From NCBI RefSeq assembly GCF_905120345.1, contig NZ_CAJHOA010000003.1:124001-188000 (forward strand): 64,000 nt of DNA, in the 5' to 3' direction. The stretch's first letter is position 1. The number at the start of each line of letters is the position of its first letter. Shown here piece by piece: positions 7,320-18,794 of this stretch. A program made the position numbers and the translations under genes. Below the pieces are notes generated by a model, which was not told where the DNA came from, did no database searches, and was given only the letters and a program-made list of their open reading frames with translations. Origin of the DNA: Denitrificimonas caeni (GTDB taxonomy: Bacteria > Pseudomonadota > Gammaproteobacteria > Pseudomonadales > Pseudomonadaceae).

Positions 7320-7816
7320 GAGTATCCATATTTTAGTTAACAATGCTGGTGGTGGGGCGGGGAAAGAAAGCCCGTTCGAAATCACCCTAGAGCAATTTGA
7401 GCGACCGCTTCAAATCAACGTGTTTAGCGCAGTTATGTGCGCCGCATATGCAGGAGGCAGGTTACGGTTCGATTATTAATATGTCGTCGATGAATTCGGT
7501 TAATAAAAGTCCTGCTATCAGCGCTTATGCCGCTTCAAAAGCTGCGATCAATCACATGACCGCCAACCTCGCTCATGATTATGGTTCTGTGATTCGGATC
7601 AATGCGGTTGGACCGGGTGCGGTGAGAGCCGGCGCATTAGCGACAGTGCTGACGCTGGAAGTTGAGGCGCGTATGCTGGCGCGCACGCCGATTAAGCGCC
7701 TCGGTGAGCCAGAAGATATTGCCGGTGCGGTACTTTATTTTGCTGCACCAATCTCGCAGTGGGTCAGTGGGCAAGTACTGTTCGTTAATGGTGGTGGTGT
7801 GCAAACGTTAGATTAA
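7320..7816 (+). pseudogene. Decayed short-chain dehydrogenase (HdhA-like)
   Basis: The remnant of an SDR closest in my memory to 7-alpha-hydroxysteroid dehydrogenase HdhA. One frame (about 7320-7433) encodes HILVNNAGGG through QINVFSA. The sequence then continues in another frame (about 7434-7816) with QLCAPHMQEAGYGSIINMSS, the active-site YAASK, an INAVGPGAV segment, a PIKRLGEPEDIAGAVLYF block and a C-terminal VSGQVLFVNGGGVQ. The frame change coincides with loss of about four codons. The whole N-terminal Rossmann part with TGxxxGIG is absent, and no in-frame start with a ribosome site precedes it. So both a 5' deletion and an internal out-of-frame deletion are present. No product is expected. 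Confidence 0.85.
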
Positions 7817-7974
7817 GTGAGAAGGTTTGCCTGCGCATCAATACTCCGTTGAGGGCATGCAGATGCGCAGTGCTGTGGGTGGTTCAATAGGTTGCAGATT
7901 AACGAAATTACGCTTAAATAAATGCAATTGTGCTACCCTTGCAGCCTTTTAAATATTCATTCAAGGTTGGCAAT

Positions 7975-8703
7975 ATGCTGCGCTTACGATGGTTAGGGCT
8001 GTTATGCGGATTCGCTTTAGTCGGAGCTACGCAGGCTAATGATGCTGAGCAGATTGTTCGGCAAGCACTGCTGTCGATACAGCCCGACTTACCTATTGAA
8101 AAAATTACTGTCAGTCCGATGCCGAACTTGTATCAAATCGAGTTGAAAGGCGGTCGTTTGCTCTACGCCAGCGCTGATGGTGAGTTTTTGTTACAAGGCA
8201 ACTTGTTTCAAATACAGAATGGCCAAGCGACAAACCTAACCGAACAGGTTGAACAGCTCGCCATTGCTAAACAGATCAATAGCATCCCTCTAGATGAGAT
8301 GGTCGTGTTTGCTGCGCAGAATACTAAAACGCATGTTACCGTATTTACTGATACCGATTGCGGCTACTGCCAGAAGCTGCACAGTGAAGTAGCAGAGCTT
8401 AATAAGCTCGGTGTAGACGTTCGTTACTTAGCTTTTCCGCGCCAAGGCGTTGGCAGTCATGGCTACGAAACCTTGACCAGTATCTGGTGTGCTGATGACC
8501 GTTTAGATGCTATGGATCAAGCTAAAGCACGCCGTAGCGTACCAAAGAAAACATGCAAGAATCCGATTGATAAGCAGTACGCTTTAGGGCAAACAGTCGG
8601 TGTGCAAGGTACGCCAACTATAATTTTAGCCAATGGACAGATTATTCCTGGCTACCAACCTGCGCAGCAATTGGCTGCTCAAGCATTAAAAGCACAGCCC
8701 TAG
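7975..8703 (+). CDS. dsbC: Thiol:disulfide interchange protein DsbC
   Basis: A 242-residue periplasmic disulfide isomerase that reshuffles wrong disulfides in exported proteins and is kept reduced by DsbD. The signal peptide covers about residues 1-22 (ATQA|ND). The N-terminal dimerisation domain (about 23-85) precedes a linker and the thioredoxin domain with active site CGYC (Cys129, Cys132), a second cysteine pair at the SIWCAD and KKTCKN segments, and the cis-Pro GTPT motif. The ATG at 7975 fits the signal peptide and has AAGG 8 nt upstream; an in-frame GTG at 7930 would spoil it. It precedes hom as in pseudomonads, where xerD usually lies upstream; here the SDR remnant takes that place. 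Confidence 0.93.
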   Translation: MLRLRWLGLLCGFALVGATQANDAEQIVRQALLSIQPDLPIEKITVSPMPNLYQIELKGGRLLYASADGEFLLQGNLFQIQNGQATNLTEQVEQLAIAKQINSIPLDEMVVFAAQNTKTHVTVFTDTDCGYCQKLHSEVAELNKLGVDVRYLAFPRQGVGSHGYETLTSIWCADDRLDAMDQAKARRSVPKKTCKNPIDKQYALGQTVGVQGTPTIILANGQIIPGYQPAQQLAAQALKAQP

Positions 8704-8744
8704 GTTGACCGACACCGATAGGCTTCGTACAGTGCAGTATTTTG

Positions 8745-8778
8745 CCGCTCATACTCTGTTGGGCGGGTTTATTTTATT
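8745..8778 (+). terminator. Possible weak terminator between dsbC and hom
   Basis: CCGCTC (8745-8750) can pair with GGGCGG (8761-8766), with one G-T wobble, and is followed by T-rich sequence. Stem quality is modest. Confidence 0.3.
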
Positions 8779-8799
8779 TGACGATGGGGACGATGCAGC

Positions 8800-10104
8800 G
8801 TGAAACCAGTTAAAGTAGGGATCTGTGGTTTAGGCACCGTTGGCGGTGGTACTTTTAATATTCTCAAGCGTAACGCTGAAGAGATTACTCGGCGCGCAGG
8901 CTGTTCGATTGACGTGGTCCAAGTGGCTTCACGTGCTGTCAATCCGCAATGCGATACCAGTACTACTGAAGTGACTGATGACGTATTTGCCATCGTCGAT
9001 AATCCTGAAATTGATGTGGTCGTTGAGCTGATTGGTGGTGACACCCTCGCCAAAGAAATCGTGTTGCGTGCCATTGAAAACGGTAAACATGTGGTTACCG
9101 CTAATAAAGCGCTGATCGCTGTACACGGTAATGAGATTTTTGCCCGTGCCCGTGAGAAGGGTGTGATGGTCGGCTTTGAAGCGGCTGTGGCTGGCGGTAT
9201 CCCAGTGATTAAAGCCATCCGTGAAGGTTTGGCAGCCAACCGGATCAATTGGTTGGCGGGGATTATCAATGGTACCGGTAACTTTATTCTCAGCGAAATG
9301 CGTGAAAAAGGCCGCACCTTTGAAGATGTTTTGCAAGAAGCACAAGCATTGGGTTATGCCGAAGCCGATCCAACCTTTGATGTGGAAGGTATTGATGCCG
9401 CGCATAAGCTGACTATCTTAGCTTCAATTGCTTTTGGTATCCCGTTACAGTTTGACAAAGCTTACACCGAAGGCATTACTGAGCTGACCACTGCTGATGT
9501 CAATTACGCTGAAGCATTGGGTTATCGCATCAAGCACTTAGGTGTGGCGCGTCGTACTGATTTAGGCATTGAGTTGCGTGTGCATCCAACTTTGATCCCT
9601 GCTGACCGTTTGATTGCCAATGTGAATGGCGTGATGAATGCGGTAATGGTTAATGGTGATGCTGTCGGTAGTACCCTGTATTACGGTGCTGGCGCAGGTA
9701 TGGAGCCGACGGCTTCTGCTGTGATTGCTGATATTGTTGATGTCGCGCGTTCCATGGCCTGTGATCCTAAACACCAAGTGCCCGCATTGGCGTTCCAATC
9801 TGACGCTTTATCTGAGCATCCAATTTTGGCGATTGATCAGTGCGAGAGCGCCTATTACCTGCGTATCCAAGCGAAAGACCACCCAGGTGTGTTGGCGCAA
9901 GTCGCGAGCATCTTATCGGTGCGCGGTATTAATATTGTATCGATTATGCAAAAAGAAGCGGAAGAGTCAGATGGTTCAGTACCGATGATTCTGTTGACAC
10001 ACCGCGTGCAAGAGCAGCGTATTAATGATGCTATTATTGCTCTAGAAGCGCTCGAGACTGTACAGACGCCAGTGGTGCGTATTCGTGTTGAACAGTTGGG
10101 TTAA
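8800..10104 (+). CDS. hom: Homoserine dehydrogenase
   Basis: A 434-residue monofunctional homoserine dehydrogenase, which reduces aspartate semialdehyde to homoserine with NAD(P)H, the branch point to threonine and methionine. It has an N-terminal Rossmann motif GLGTVGGGT (about 10-18), a central catalytic domain (ANKALIA, GGIPVIKAIREGL, INGTGNFIL, EADPTFDVEG), and a C-terminal ACT domain (about 345-434, YYLRIQAKDHPGVLAQ) for threonine feedback. Translation begins at GTG, with GGGGA 9 nt upstream; no better in-frame ATG exists. Its stop codon is 33 nt from the thrC start, so the two are likely co-transcribed. Confidence 0.96.
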   Translation: MKPVKVGICGLGTVGGGTFNILKRNAEEITRRAGCSIDVVQVASRAVNPQCDTSTTEVTDDVFAIVDNPEIDVVVELIGGDTLAKEIVLRAIENGKHVVTANKALIAVHGNEIFARAREKGVMVGFEAAVAGGIPVIKAIREGLAANRINWLAGIINGTGNFILSEMREKGRTFEDVLQEAQALGYAEADPTFDVEGIDAAHKLTILASIAFGIPLQFDKAYTEGITELTTADVNYAEALGYRIKHLGVARRTDLGIELRVHPTLIPADRLIANVNGVMNAVMVNGDAVGSTLYYGAGAGMEPTASAVIADIVDVARSMACDPKHQVPALAFQSDALSEHPILAIDQCESAYYLRIQAKDHPGVLAQVASILSVRGINIVSIMQKEAEESDGSVPMILLTHRVQEQRINDAIIALEALETVQTPVVRIRVEQLG

Positions 10105-10137
10105 TTTCAAGTTAAGCGATTACAAAGGTTGTTACTT

Positions 10138-11547
10138 ATGCGTTATATAAGCACGCGTGGCCAAGCTCCAGCGTTGAATTTTGAAGATGTATTATTAGCC
10201 GGTTTAGCCAGTGATGGCGGTTTGTATGTGCCAGAAAACTTGCCGCGCTTTACCGTGGAAGAAATTGCCTCTTGGGCTGATTTGCCCTATCACGAATTAG
10301 CCTTTCGGGTGATGCGCCCCTTTGTTGCGGGTTGCATTGACGATGCTGATTTTAAAGCGATTCTCAAAGATACCTATGGTGTCTTTGAGCACAGTTCAGT
10401 GGCACCTTTGCGCCAACTCAATGGTAATGAGTGGGTGTTGGAGTTGTTCCACGGCCCAACCTTAGCCTTTAAAGACTTTGCTTTGCAGTTATTGGGCCGT
10501 TTACTGGATCACTTCCTCACCAAACGCAATGAGCGTGTGGTGATTATGGGTGCCACTTCTGGTGATACTGGTTCGGCGGCGATTGAAGGCTGCCGTCGTT
10601 GCGACAATGTCGATATTTTTATTCTGCACCCGCATCAGCGTGTGTCGGAAGTGCAGCGTCGACAAATGACCAGTGCGCTGAGCGATAATATTCACAATAT
10701 TGCCATTGACGGTAACTTTGATGATTGCCAAGAGATGGTCAAAGCCAGCTTTGCTGATCAGTCGTTCCTTAAAGGCACGCGTTTAGTCGCGGTGAACTCG
10801 ATCAACTGGGCGCGCATCATGGCGCAGATCGTGTACTACTTCCACGCGGCAATTCAGCTCGGTGGCCCGCAGCGCTCTGTTGCATTCTCAGTGCCGACCG
10901 GTAACTTTGGCGATATTTTTGCCGGTTACTTAGCGCGCAATATGGGTCTGCCGATTAATCAGCTGATTGTTGCTACCAACCGTAACGATATCTTGCACCG
11001 CTTTATGAGTGGTAATCGTTATGACAAAGATACCTTGCATCCAACACTGTCGCCATCGATGGATATTATGGTGTCGTCGAACTTTGAGCGTTTACTGTTC
11101 GATATGCATGGTCGCAATGGCGCTGCAGTGACTGAATTGATGGATCATTTCCGCGCCACTGGTGAAATGCGAGTGACCGATGAGCGTTGGACTGAGACTC
11201 GTAAGTTGTTTGATTCATTAGCAGTTGATGATGAGCAAACCTGTGCGACCATCGCGCAAGTGTATAAAGATACCGGTGAGTTGTTAGATCCGCATACGGC
11301 GATTGGTGTACATGCTGCGCGTGAGTGCCGTCGTAGCTTATCCACGCCAATGGTGATCTTGGGTACAGCGCATCCAGTTAAGTTCCCAGAAGCAGTCGAG
11401 AAGGCTGTGCCAAGTGCCAGCCCACGCTTGCCAGCGCATATGGCTGACTTATTTGAGCGTGAAGAGCGCTGCACGGTCTTGGCCAATGACTTGGCAACAG
11501 TGCAAGATTTTGTCAGTCAGCGTGGTAATCGTGGTAAGCCTTTATAG
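10138..11547 (+). CDS. thrC: Threonine synthase
   Basis: A 469-residue PLP enzyme converting O-phospho-homoserine to threonine, the last step of the pathway that hom feeds. The N-terminus MRYISTRGQAPALNFEDVLL is typical. The PLP-binding lysine lies in GPTLAFKDFALQ (near residue 113), and the MGATSGDTGSAA phosphate loop follows. The ATG at 10138 has AAAGG at 9-nt spacing; the TTG at 10129 is discounted. The length matches the pseudomonad enzyme. A strong terminator follows at once, ending the dsbC/hom/thrC group. Confidence 0.96.
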   Translation: MRYISTRGQAPALNFEDVLLAGLASDGGLYVPENLPRFTVEEIASWADLPYHELAFRVMRPFVAGCIDDADFKAILKDTYGVFEHSSVAPLRQLNGNEWVLELFHGPTLAFKDFALQLLGRLLDHFLTKRNERVVIMGATSGDTGSAAIEGCRRCDNVDIFILHPHQRVSEVQRRQMTSALSDNIHNIAIDGNFDDCQEMVKASFADQSFLKGTRLVAVNSINWARIMAQIVYYFHAAIQLGGPQRSVAFSVPTGNFGDIFAGYLARNMGLPINQLIVATNRNDILHRFMSGNRYDKDTLHPTLSPSMDIMVSSNFERLLFDMHGRNGAAVTELMDHFRATGEMRVTDERWTETRKLFDSLAVDDEQTCATIAQVYKDTGELLDPHTAIGVHAARECRRSLSTPMVILGTAHPVKFPEAVEKAVPSASPRLPAHMADLFEREERCTVLANDLATVQDFVSQRGNRGKPL

Positions 11548-11565
11548 GTTGTATTGTTAAATAAT

Positions 11566-11602
11566 AAACCCCAGGTCAGTTCATAGGCTCTGGGGTTTTT
11601 TT
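11566..11602 (+). terminator. Rho-independent terminator after thrC
   Basis: Stem AAACCCCAG (11566-11574) / CTGGGGTTT (11590-11598), followed by a T run to 11602. Confidence 0.9.
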
Positions 11603-11782
11603 ATGTCTAAATACAGCAGGGTAATATCAACGGATATTGTTTGTGCGTGGGTTGCCGGTTGTTAGAGGTTGTTGGCGGACAGTCAAGATATAAGCGGGTG
11701 GTATTGGTGAGTGAGCTGAAGCGGGAAGCGCGCCTGACGCTGAGTTGTAGCAGAAGTTGTATTGTTATGAATTTTAGACAAT

Positions 11783-11804
11783 AAAAAACCGGCCTAAGCC
11801 GGTT
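11783..11804 (-). terminator. Rho-independent terminator after rpsT
   Basis: Stem AACCGGC (11787-11793) / GCCGGTT (11798-11804). On the minus strand it is followed by a T run (A residues at 11783-11788 on the plus strand). It sits 23 nt past the rpsT stop codon. Confidence 0.88.
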
Positions 11805-11827
11805 CTTTATTAAACATGCTATCGCAA

Positions 11828-12103
11828 TTAAGCGGCAGCTTGACTCAGCGTTTTGATGTGCTGATTCAGGCGGCTTTTGTTACGAGCAGCTTTGTTTTTG
11901 TGGATGATGCCTTTATCGGCCATACGGTCGATAACAGGAACAGCCAATTTGTAAGCAGCTTGTGCTTTTTCTAAATCTTTAGCTTCGATGGCTTTAACTA
12001 CATTTTTGATGTAGGTACGCACCATAGAACGTAGGCTACCATTATGGTCGCTACGCTTATCAGCCTGTTTAGCGCGTTTTTTGGCAGAAGGGCTGTTGGC
12101 CAC
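11828..12103 (-). CDS. rpsT: 30S ribosomal protein S20
   Basis: A 91-residue S20 that binds 16S rRNA early in 30S assembly. The N-terminus [17 protein letters not shown] and the lysine/alanine-rich helices are diagnostic. Translation starts at GTG (12101-12103) behind a strong GAGGAG. A non-ATG start on this gene is reminiscent of E. coli rpsT, where the weak UUG start is tied to autogenous control by S20. It is divergent from murJ, the arrangement seen in pseudomonads, and has its own terminator. Confidence 0.97.
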   Translation of the reverse strand: MANSPSAKKRAKQADKRSDHNGSLRSMVRTYIKNVVKAIEAKDLEKAQAAYKLAVPVIDRMADKGIIHKNKAARNKSRLNQHIKTLSQAAA

Positions 12104-12360
12104 GTCGTACTCCTCGAAAACTTTTAGTTGAATGTATCAAAATAGGCCGCGAATGATGCAGCTAAATTAATGGATTGTCAAGTTGCTGTTTTCGAATACA
12201 CAGAGAAACACTTTAAGAGTGCACAAATTTATTCGCACAGCAAGTTACCGCGCATAAGTATACGCAGACGAAGTGCAGAATGCATGCTTTCTCTGCAATC
12301 TTTATGGTATCCCCTTGAGCAAGCGACTAAACTTGTGCGCTTAATTTGGAAGAGTGCACC

Positions 12361-13926
12361 ATGAGCAACGCTGCTGATACACCAACAAAACTAAAAACCT
12401 CCAGCCTTTTACGTTCCAGTGCAGTGGTCAGCGTGATGACATTGCTCTCGCGTATCTTAGGTATGGTGCGCGATATGGTGGTTGCTAGCTACTTTGGCTC
12501 AGGCGCATCAGCGGATGCATTCTTCGTCGCATTTAAGATACCTAACTTTTTGCGCCGCTTATTTGCTGAAGGTGCTTTTGCCCAAGCCTTTGTGCCAGTG
12601 TTGTCCGAGTATCGAGAGCAACGCTCATTCGCCGAGGTTAAGCAGCTGGTGGATCGTACCGCCGCTATGTTGGGTTTGATTTTAACCGCACTCACTGCCT
12701 TGGGTGTGGTGATGTCGCCGTATTTAATTATGTTATTTGCCCCTGGCTTCCACGATGAACCCAGTAAAATGCAATTGGCCGGTGAGTTGCTGCGCATTAC
12801 CTTTCCGTATTTATTGCTGATTTCGTTAACGGCATTTTGTGGCGGGATTCTGAATAGTTACGGTCGTTTTGCGGTACCGGCCTTTACTCCAGTGCTGTTG
12901 AATATCTCGATGATTGGCGCGACGATATTTTTAACTCCTTACTTTGCTGAGCCGGTGATGGCCTTGGCCTGGGGTGTGTTTATTGCCGGTGTTGCGCAGC
13001 TGTTATTTCAAATGCCATTCTTGTGGAAAATGCGTTTGTTACCACGACCGCGAGTCGTGGCCGATGATCCTGGGGTAAAACGGATCATGCTGCTGATGCT
13101 GCCGGCCTTGTTTGGTGTGTCGGTCAGTCAGATCAACTTGCTCTTGGATACGGTGCTAGCGTCGTTCTTGCAGACAGGTAGTGTCTCTTGGCTGTACTAC
13201 GCTGATCGTTTATCGGAATTACCTTTAGGTGCGTTTGGTATCGCCATTGGTACAGTGATTTTGCCGGCGTTATCGCGCCATCATTCCACCGCTAAACCTG
13301 AAGAGTTTTCCAACACCATTGATTGGGCGCTGCGTATGGTGTTGCTGGTCGGTGTGCCTGCGGCGTTGGCCTTGGCTATTTTAGCTGAGCCTTTGATTGC
13401 GACATTGTTCTTCTATGGTGCGATGACCGCGACGGATGTCACTCAAGCGGCAGGAGCATTACAAGCCTATTCACTGGGCGTGCTGACCTTTATGTTAATT
13501 AAAGTGTTGGCGCCGGGCTTCTTTGCCCGTCAGGATTTAAGAACGCCGGTGCGCATTGCCATTATTTGTATGGTGGTCAATATGGTGCTCAACCTAATCT
13601 TGATTTGGCCGTTACAGCATGTGGGTTTAGCATTGGCGACCTCGTTAGCCAGTATGCTTAATACCGGTTTGCTGTTGCGGGGTCTGTACCGTGCTGGTGT
13701 GTATAAGCCTGCGCCGGGTTGGACGCTGTTTATTTTACGTTTATTGGCTGCGTGTGCAGCGATGTTAGCGCTAGTATTGTGGCTCAATGAGCCGAGTAGT
13801 GAATGGTTTGCGTGGGGCTGGCAGCGTCGCGTCTGGGAAGTGACGTTGTTGGTGGCTGGCGGGATTATAGTGTTTGCGGTTACCTTGTTCGCCAGCGGCA
13901 TTCGAATGCGTCATCTACGCCGTTAA
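12361..13926 (+). CDS. murJ: Lipid II flippase MurJ
   Basis: A 521-residue polytopic inner-membrane protein of the MOP superfamily (MviN/MurJ) that flips lipid II to the periplasmic face for peptidoglycan synthesis. The start region LLRSSAVVSVMTLLSRILGMVRD and the following SGASADAFFVAFKIPNFLRR are family hallmarks. About 14 hydrophobic helices follow. The ATG at 12361 has GGAAGAG 6 nt upstream; an in-frame TTG at 12346 overlaps that signal and is rejected. The gene heads a long co-directional block with ribF, ileS, lspA, fkpB and ispH. Confidence 0.96.
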   Translation: MSNAADTPTKLKTSSLLRSSAVVSVMTLLSRILGMVRDMVVASYFGSGASADAFFVAFKIPNFLRRLFAEGAFAQAFVPVLSEYREQRSFAEVKQLVDRTAAMLGLILTALTALGVVMSPYLIMLFAPGFHDEPSKMQLAGELLRITFPYLLLISLTAFCGGILNSYGRFAVPAFTPVLLNISMIGATIFLTPYFAEPVMALAWGVFIAGVAQLLFQMPFLWKMRLLPRPRVVADDPGVKRIMLLMLPALFGVSVSQINLLLDTVLASFLQTGSVSWLYYADRLSELPLGAFGIAIGTVILPALSRHHSTAKPEEFSNTIDWALRMVLLVGVPAALALAILAEPLIATLFFYGAMTATDVTQAAGALQAYSLGVLTFMLIKVLAPGFFARQDLRTPVRIAIICMVVNMVLNLILIWPLQHVGLALATSLASMLNTGLLLRGLYRAGVYKPAPGWTLFILRLLAACAAMLALVLWLNEPSSEWFAWGWQRRVWEVTLLVAGGIIVFAVTLFASGIRMRHLRR

Positions 13927-13995
13927 ATGGACTAAAGGTGCGTCAATGCCTTTGCTGTGGGTATAATCAGAGTCTTTGTTGGCAAGATATAAAAT

Positions 13996-14937
13996 ATGCA
14001 GTTGGTTCGCGGTTTACACAATGTCTCTCCAACACATCATGGGTGTGTTGCCACTATTGGTAATTTTGATGGTGTCCATCTTGGACATCAGGCGATATTA
14101 ACGCGTCTGCGTGATAGTGCCGCGCGTCTTAATTTACCCAGTTGTGTGATTGTTTTTGAGCCGCAGCCTCGGGAGTTTTTTAATCCTGAGACAGCGCCAG
14201 TACGGTTAACTCGATTGCGCGATAAACTGCAGTTGTTTCGCGACGCGGGCATTGATCAGGTTTTATGTATTGCTTTTAATAAACGCTTTCGCCAGCTCAG
14301 TGCCGAAGATTTTGTCCAGAGCGTACTGATTGATGCTCTAGGTATTCAGCACTTGCAAGTCGGCGATGATTTTCGTTTTGGCTGTGATCGCGCCGGCGAC
14401 TTTACATTTTTACAAGACGCAGGGCTGCGCTGTGGTTTTAGCGTGGAACCCACTGCTACGGTAGAAATCGACGGTCAACGAGTGAGTAGCACTTGGCTGC
14501 GCGCTGCTTTGGCGGATGCTGACTTTAGTTTGGCGCGGCGCTTGTTGGGTCGACCTTACAGTATTGATGGCCGTGTCATGCATGGTAAACAATTGGGACG
14601 CACCTTAAACGCACCGACTGCAAATGTGCAACTTAATCGCCATCGCGCGCCTTTGCATGGTGTGTACTTAGTTTCAGTAAAACTGCACAGTGGGCGACAG
14701 GTGCCTGGAGTTGCTAATATAGGCACACGCCCAACTGTGGATAGTGGACAAAAAGCACATTTAGAAGTGCATTTATTAGATTTTTCTGGCGATTTATATG
14801 GCCAGCACCTTGCTGTTACGTTCCTGAAGAAGATACGTAATGAGCAGCGTTTTGAATCACTGCCTCAACTACAAGAGGCAATTGCTGCGGATATCGCGCA
14901 GGCAAAAACACTTTGGCAGCATTTTCACACCCTTTAA
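13996..14937 (+). CDS. ribF: Bifunctional riboflavin kinase/FAD synthetase
   Basis: A 313-residue enzyme making FMN from riboflavin and FAD from FMN. The N-terminal adenylyltransferase domain carries IGNFDGVHLGHQ (about 22-33), with the nucleotidyltransferase HxGH-type motif. The C-terminal flavokinase domain shows GRPYSIDGRVMHGKQLGR and LNAPTANV, then GVYLVSV and GVANIGTRPTV. It begins 69 nt after murJ; the Shine-Dalgarno is weak. A TATAAT at 13961-13966 could give ribF-ileS-lspA some transcription of its own. ileS follows after 19 nt. Confidence 0.95.
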   Translation: MQLVRGLHNVSPTHHGCVATIGNFDGVHLGHQAILTRLRDSAARLNLPSCVIVFEPQPREFFNPETAPVRLTRLRDKLQLFRDAGIDQVLCIAFNKRFRQLSAEDFVQSVLIDALGIQHLQVGDDFRFGCDRAGDFTFLQDAGLRCGFSVEPTATVEIDGQRVSSTWLRAALADADFSLARRLLGRPYSIDGRVMHGKQLGRTLNAPTANVQLNRHRAPLHGVYLVSVKLHSGRQVPGVANIGTRPTVDSGQKAHLEVHLLDFSGDLYGQHLAVTFLKKIRNEQRFESLPQLQEAIAADIAQAKTLWQHFHTL

Positions 14938-14956
14938 TGAGTGACTTGGAACCAAC

Positions 14957-17788
<2,832 letters not shown>

Positions 17789-17818
17789 CTTGTACGTGAC
17801 CGATGGGAGTGCAAGCTA

Positions 17819-18340
17819 ATGGCGGCACGTTTTGGCAAGCTGGCGTGGCTCTGGATCAGTCTAGTCGTGATTGCGGCAGATCAGATCAGTAAGCATTGGT
17901 TTGTCGCTAATCTTAATATGTATGAGCAGATTGTGCTGATTCCCGATCTGTTCAGCTGGACCTTAGCCTATAACCGTGGCGCGGCGTTTAGTTTTTTAGC
18001 CAATGAAGCCGGTTGGCAGCGTTGGTTTTTTGCCGTGATCGCTTTGGCGGTTAGTGTGGTGTTAGTGGTTTGGCTGAAACGACTTAAGGCCAATGAAACG
18101 TGGCTGGCGATTGCTTTAGCGTTGGTCTTAGGGGGGGCGATTGGTAATTTATATGATCGCGTCGTCTTAGGACATGTGGTTGATTTTATTTTAGTGCACT
18201 GGAAAACCGAGTGGTATTTTCCAGCTTTTAATATTGCCGATAGTGCTATTACGGTGGGCGCCGTGATGCTCGCGTTAGATATGTTTCGCGGCAATAAACC
18301 AGCAAACAATGCTGTAACTGGAGCGCAGAGCAATGAGTGA
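17819..18340 (+). CDS. lspA: Lipoprotein signal peptidase (signal peptidase II)
   Basis: A 173-residue inner-membrane aspartyl protease that removes signal peptides from diacylglyceryl prolipoproteins. Four transmembrane helices are evident. The conserved AYNRGAAFSF motif and the two catalytic aspartates, in GGAIGNLYDR...VVDF and in FNIADSAI, are present. GGGAG precedes the ATG. Its 3' end overlaps the fkpB start by 8 nt, implying translational coupling. Confidence 0.96.
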   Translation: MAARFGKLAWLWISLVVIAADQISKHWFVANLNMYEQIVLIPDLFSWTLAYNRGAAFSFLANEAGWQRWFFAVIALAVSVVLVVWLKRLKANETWLAIALALVLGGAIGNLYDRVVLGHVVDFILVHWKTEWYFPAFNIADSAITVGAVMLALDMFRGNKPANNAVTGAQSNE

Positions 18341-18776
18341 ACAACGTATTGGACAAAACAGCAAAGTAACCTTGCACTTTGCTTTGAAGTTTGACAGTGG
18401 TGATGTGGTCGATAGCAATTTTGACAAAGATCCCGCGACCTTTACTATTGGTGATGGCAGCTTATTACCTGGTTTTGAGCGAGCCTTATTTGGCCTTAAA
18501 GACGGCGATCAGCGCAGCTTTGAAATCCTCCCAGAGCAAGGCTTTGGCATACCCAATGAGCAAAATGTACAGACTATGCCGCGTAGCCAGTTTGATGATA
18601 TGGAGTTGGATTATGGTGTACTGGTGATCTTTAAAGATGCCGCTGGCGGTGAAATGCCTGGCGTGGTTAAAGCCTTTAACGATCAACAAGTGACCATTGA
18701 TTTTAACCATCCGCTAGCCGGAAAAGTCATCACCTTTGATGTGGCAATCATTACGGTGCAAAACAGCACCCTGTAA
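18333..18776 (+). CDS. fkpB: FKBP-type peptidyl-prolyl cis-trans isomerase (SlpA)
   Basis: A 147-residue FKBP-like isomerase of the SlyD/SlpA group. The start has KVTLHFALKFDSGDVVDSNF, and GDGSLLPGFERALFGLKDGD is the classic FKBP core. An insert-in-flap domain (about 70-125) gives SlpA its chaperone activity. The histidine-rich metal-binding tail of SlyD is absent, so SlpA/FkpB is favoured. It overlaps lspA by 8 nt and precedes ispH by 18 nt, the conserved lspA-fkpB-ispH order. Confidence 0.94.
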   Translation: MSEQRIGQNSKVTLHFALKFDSGDVVDSNFDKDPATFTIGDGSLLPGFERALFGLKDGDQRSFEILPEQGFGIPNEQNVQTMPRSQFDDMELDYGVLVIFKDAAGGEMPGVVKAFNDQQVTIDFNHPLAGKVITFDVAIITVQNSTL

Positions 18777-18794
18777 CTGTAGAAGGCGGTATTG

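Noticed and set aside
12170-12364. Short open frame in the rpsT-murJ divergent gap
   Set aside because: It overlaps the murJ start and its ribosome site, and the composition is not protein-like; this is promoter DNA.
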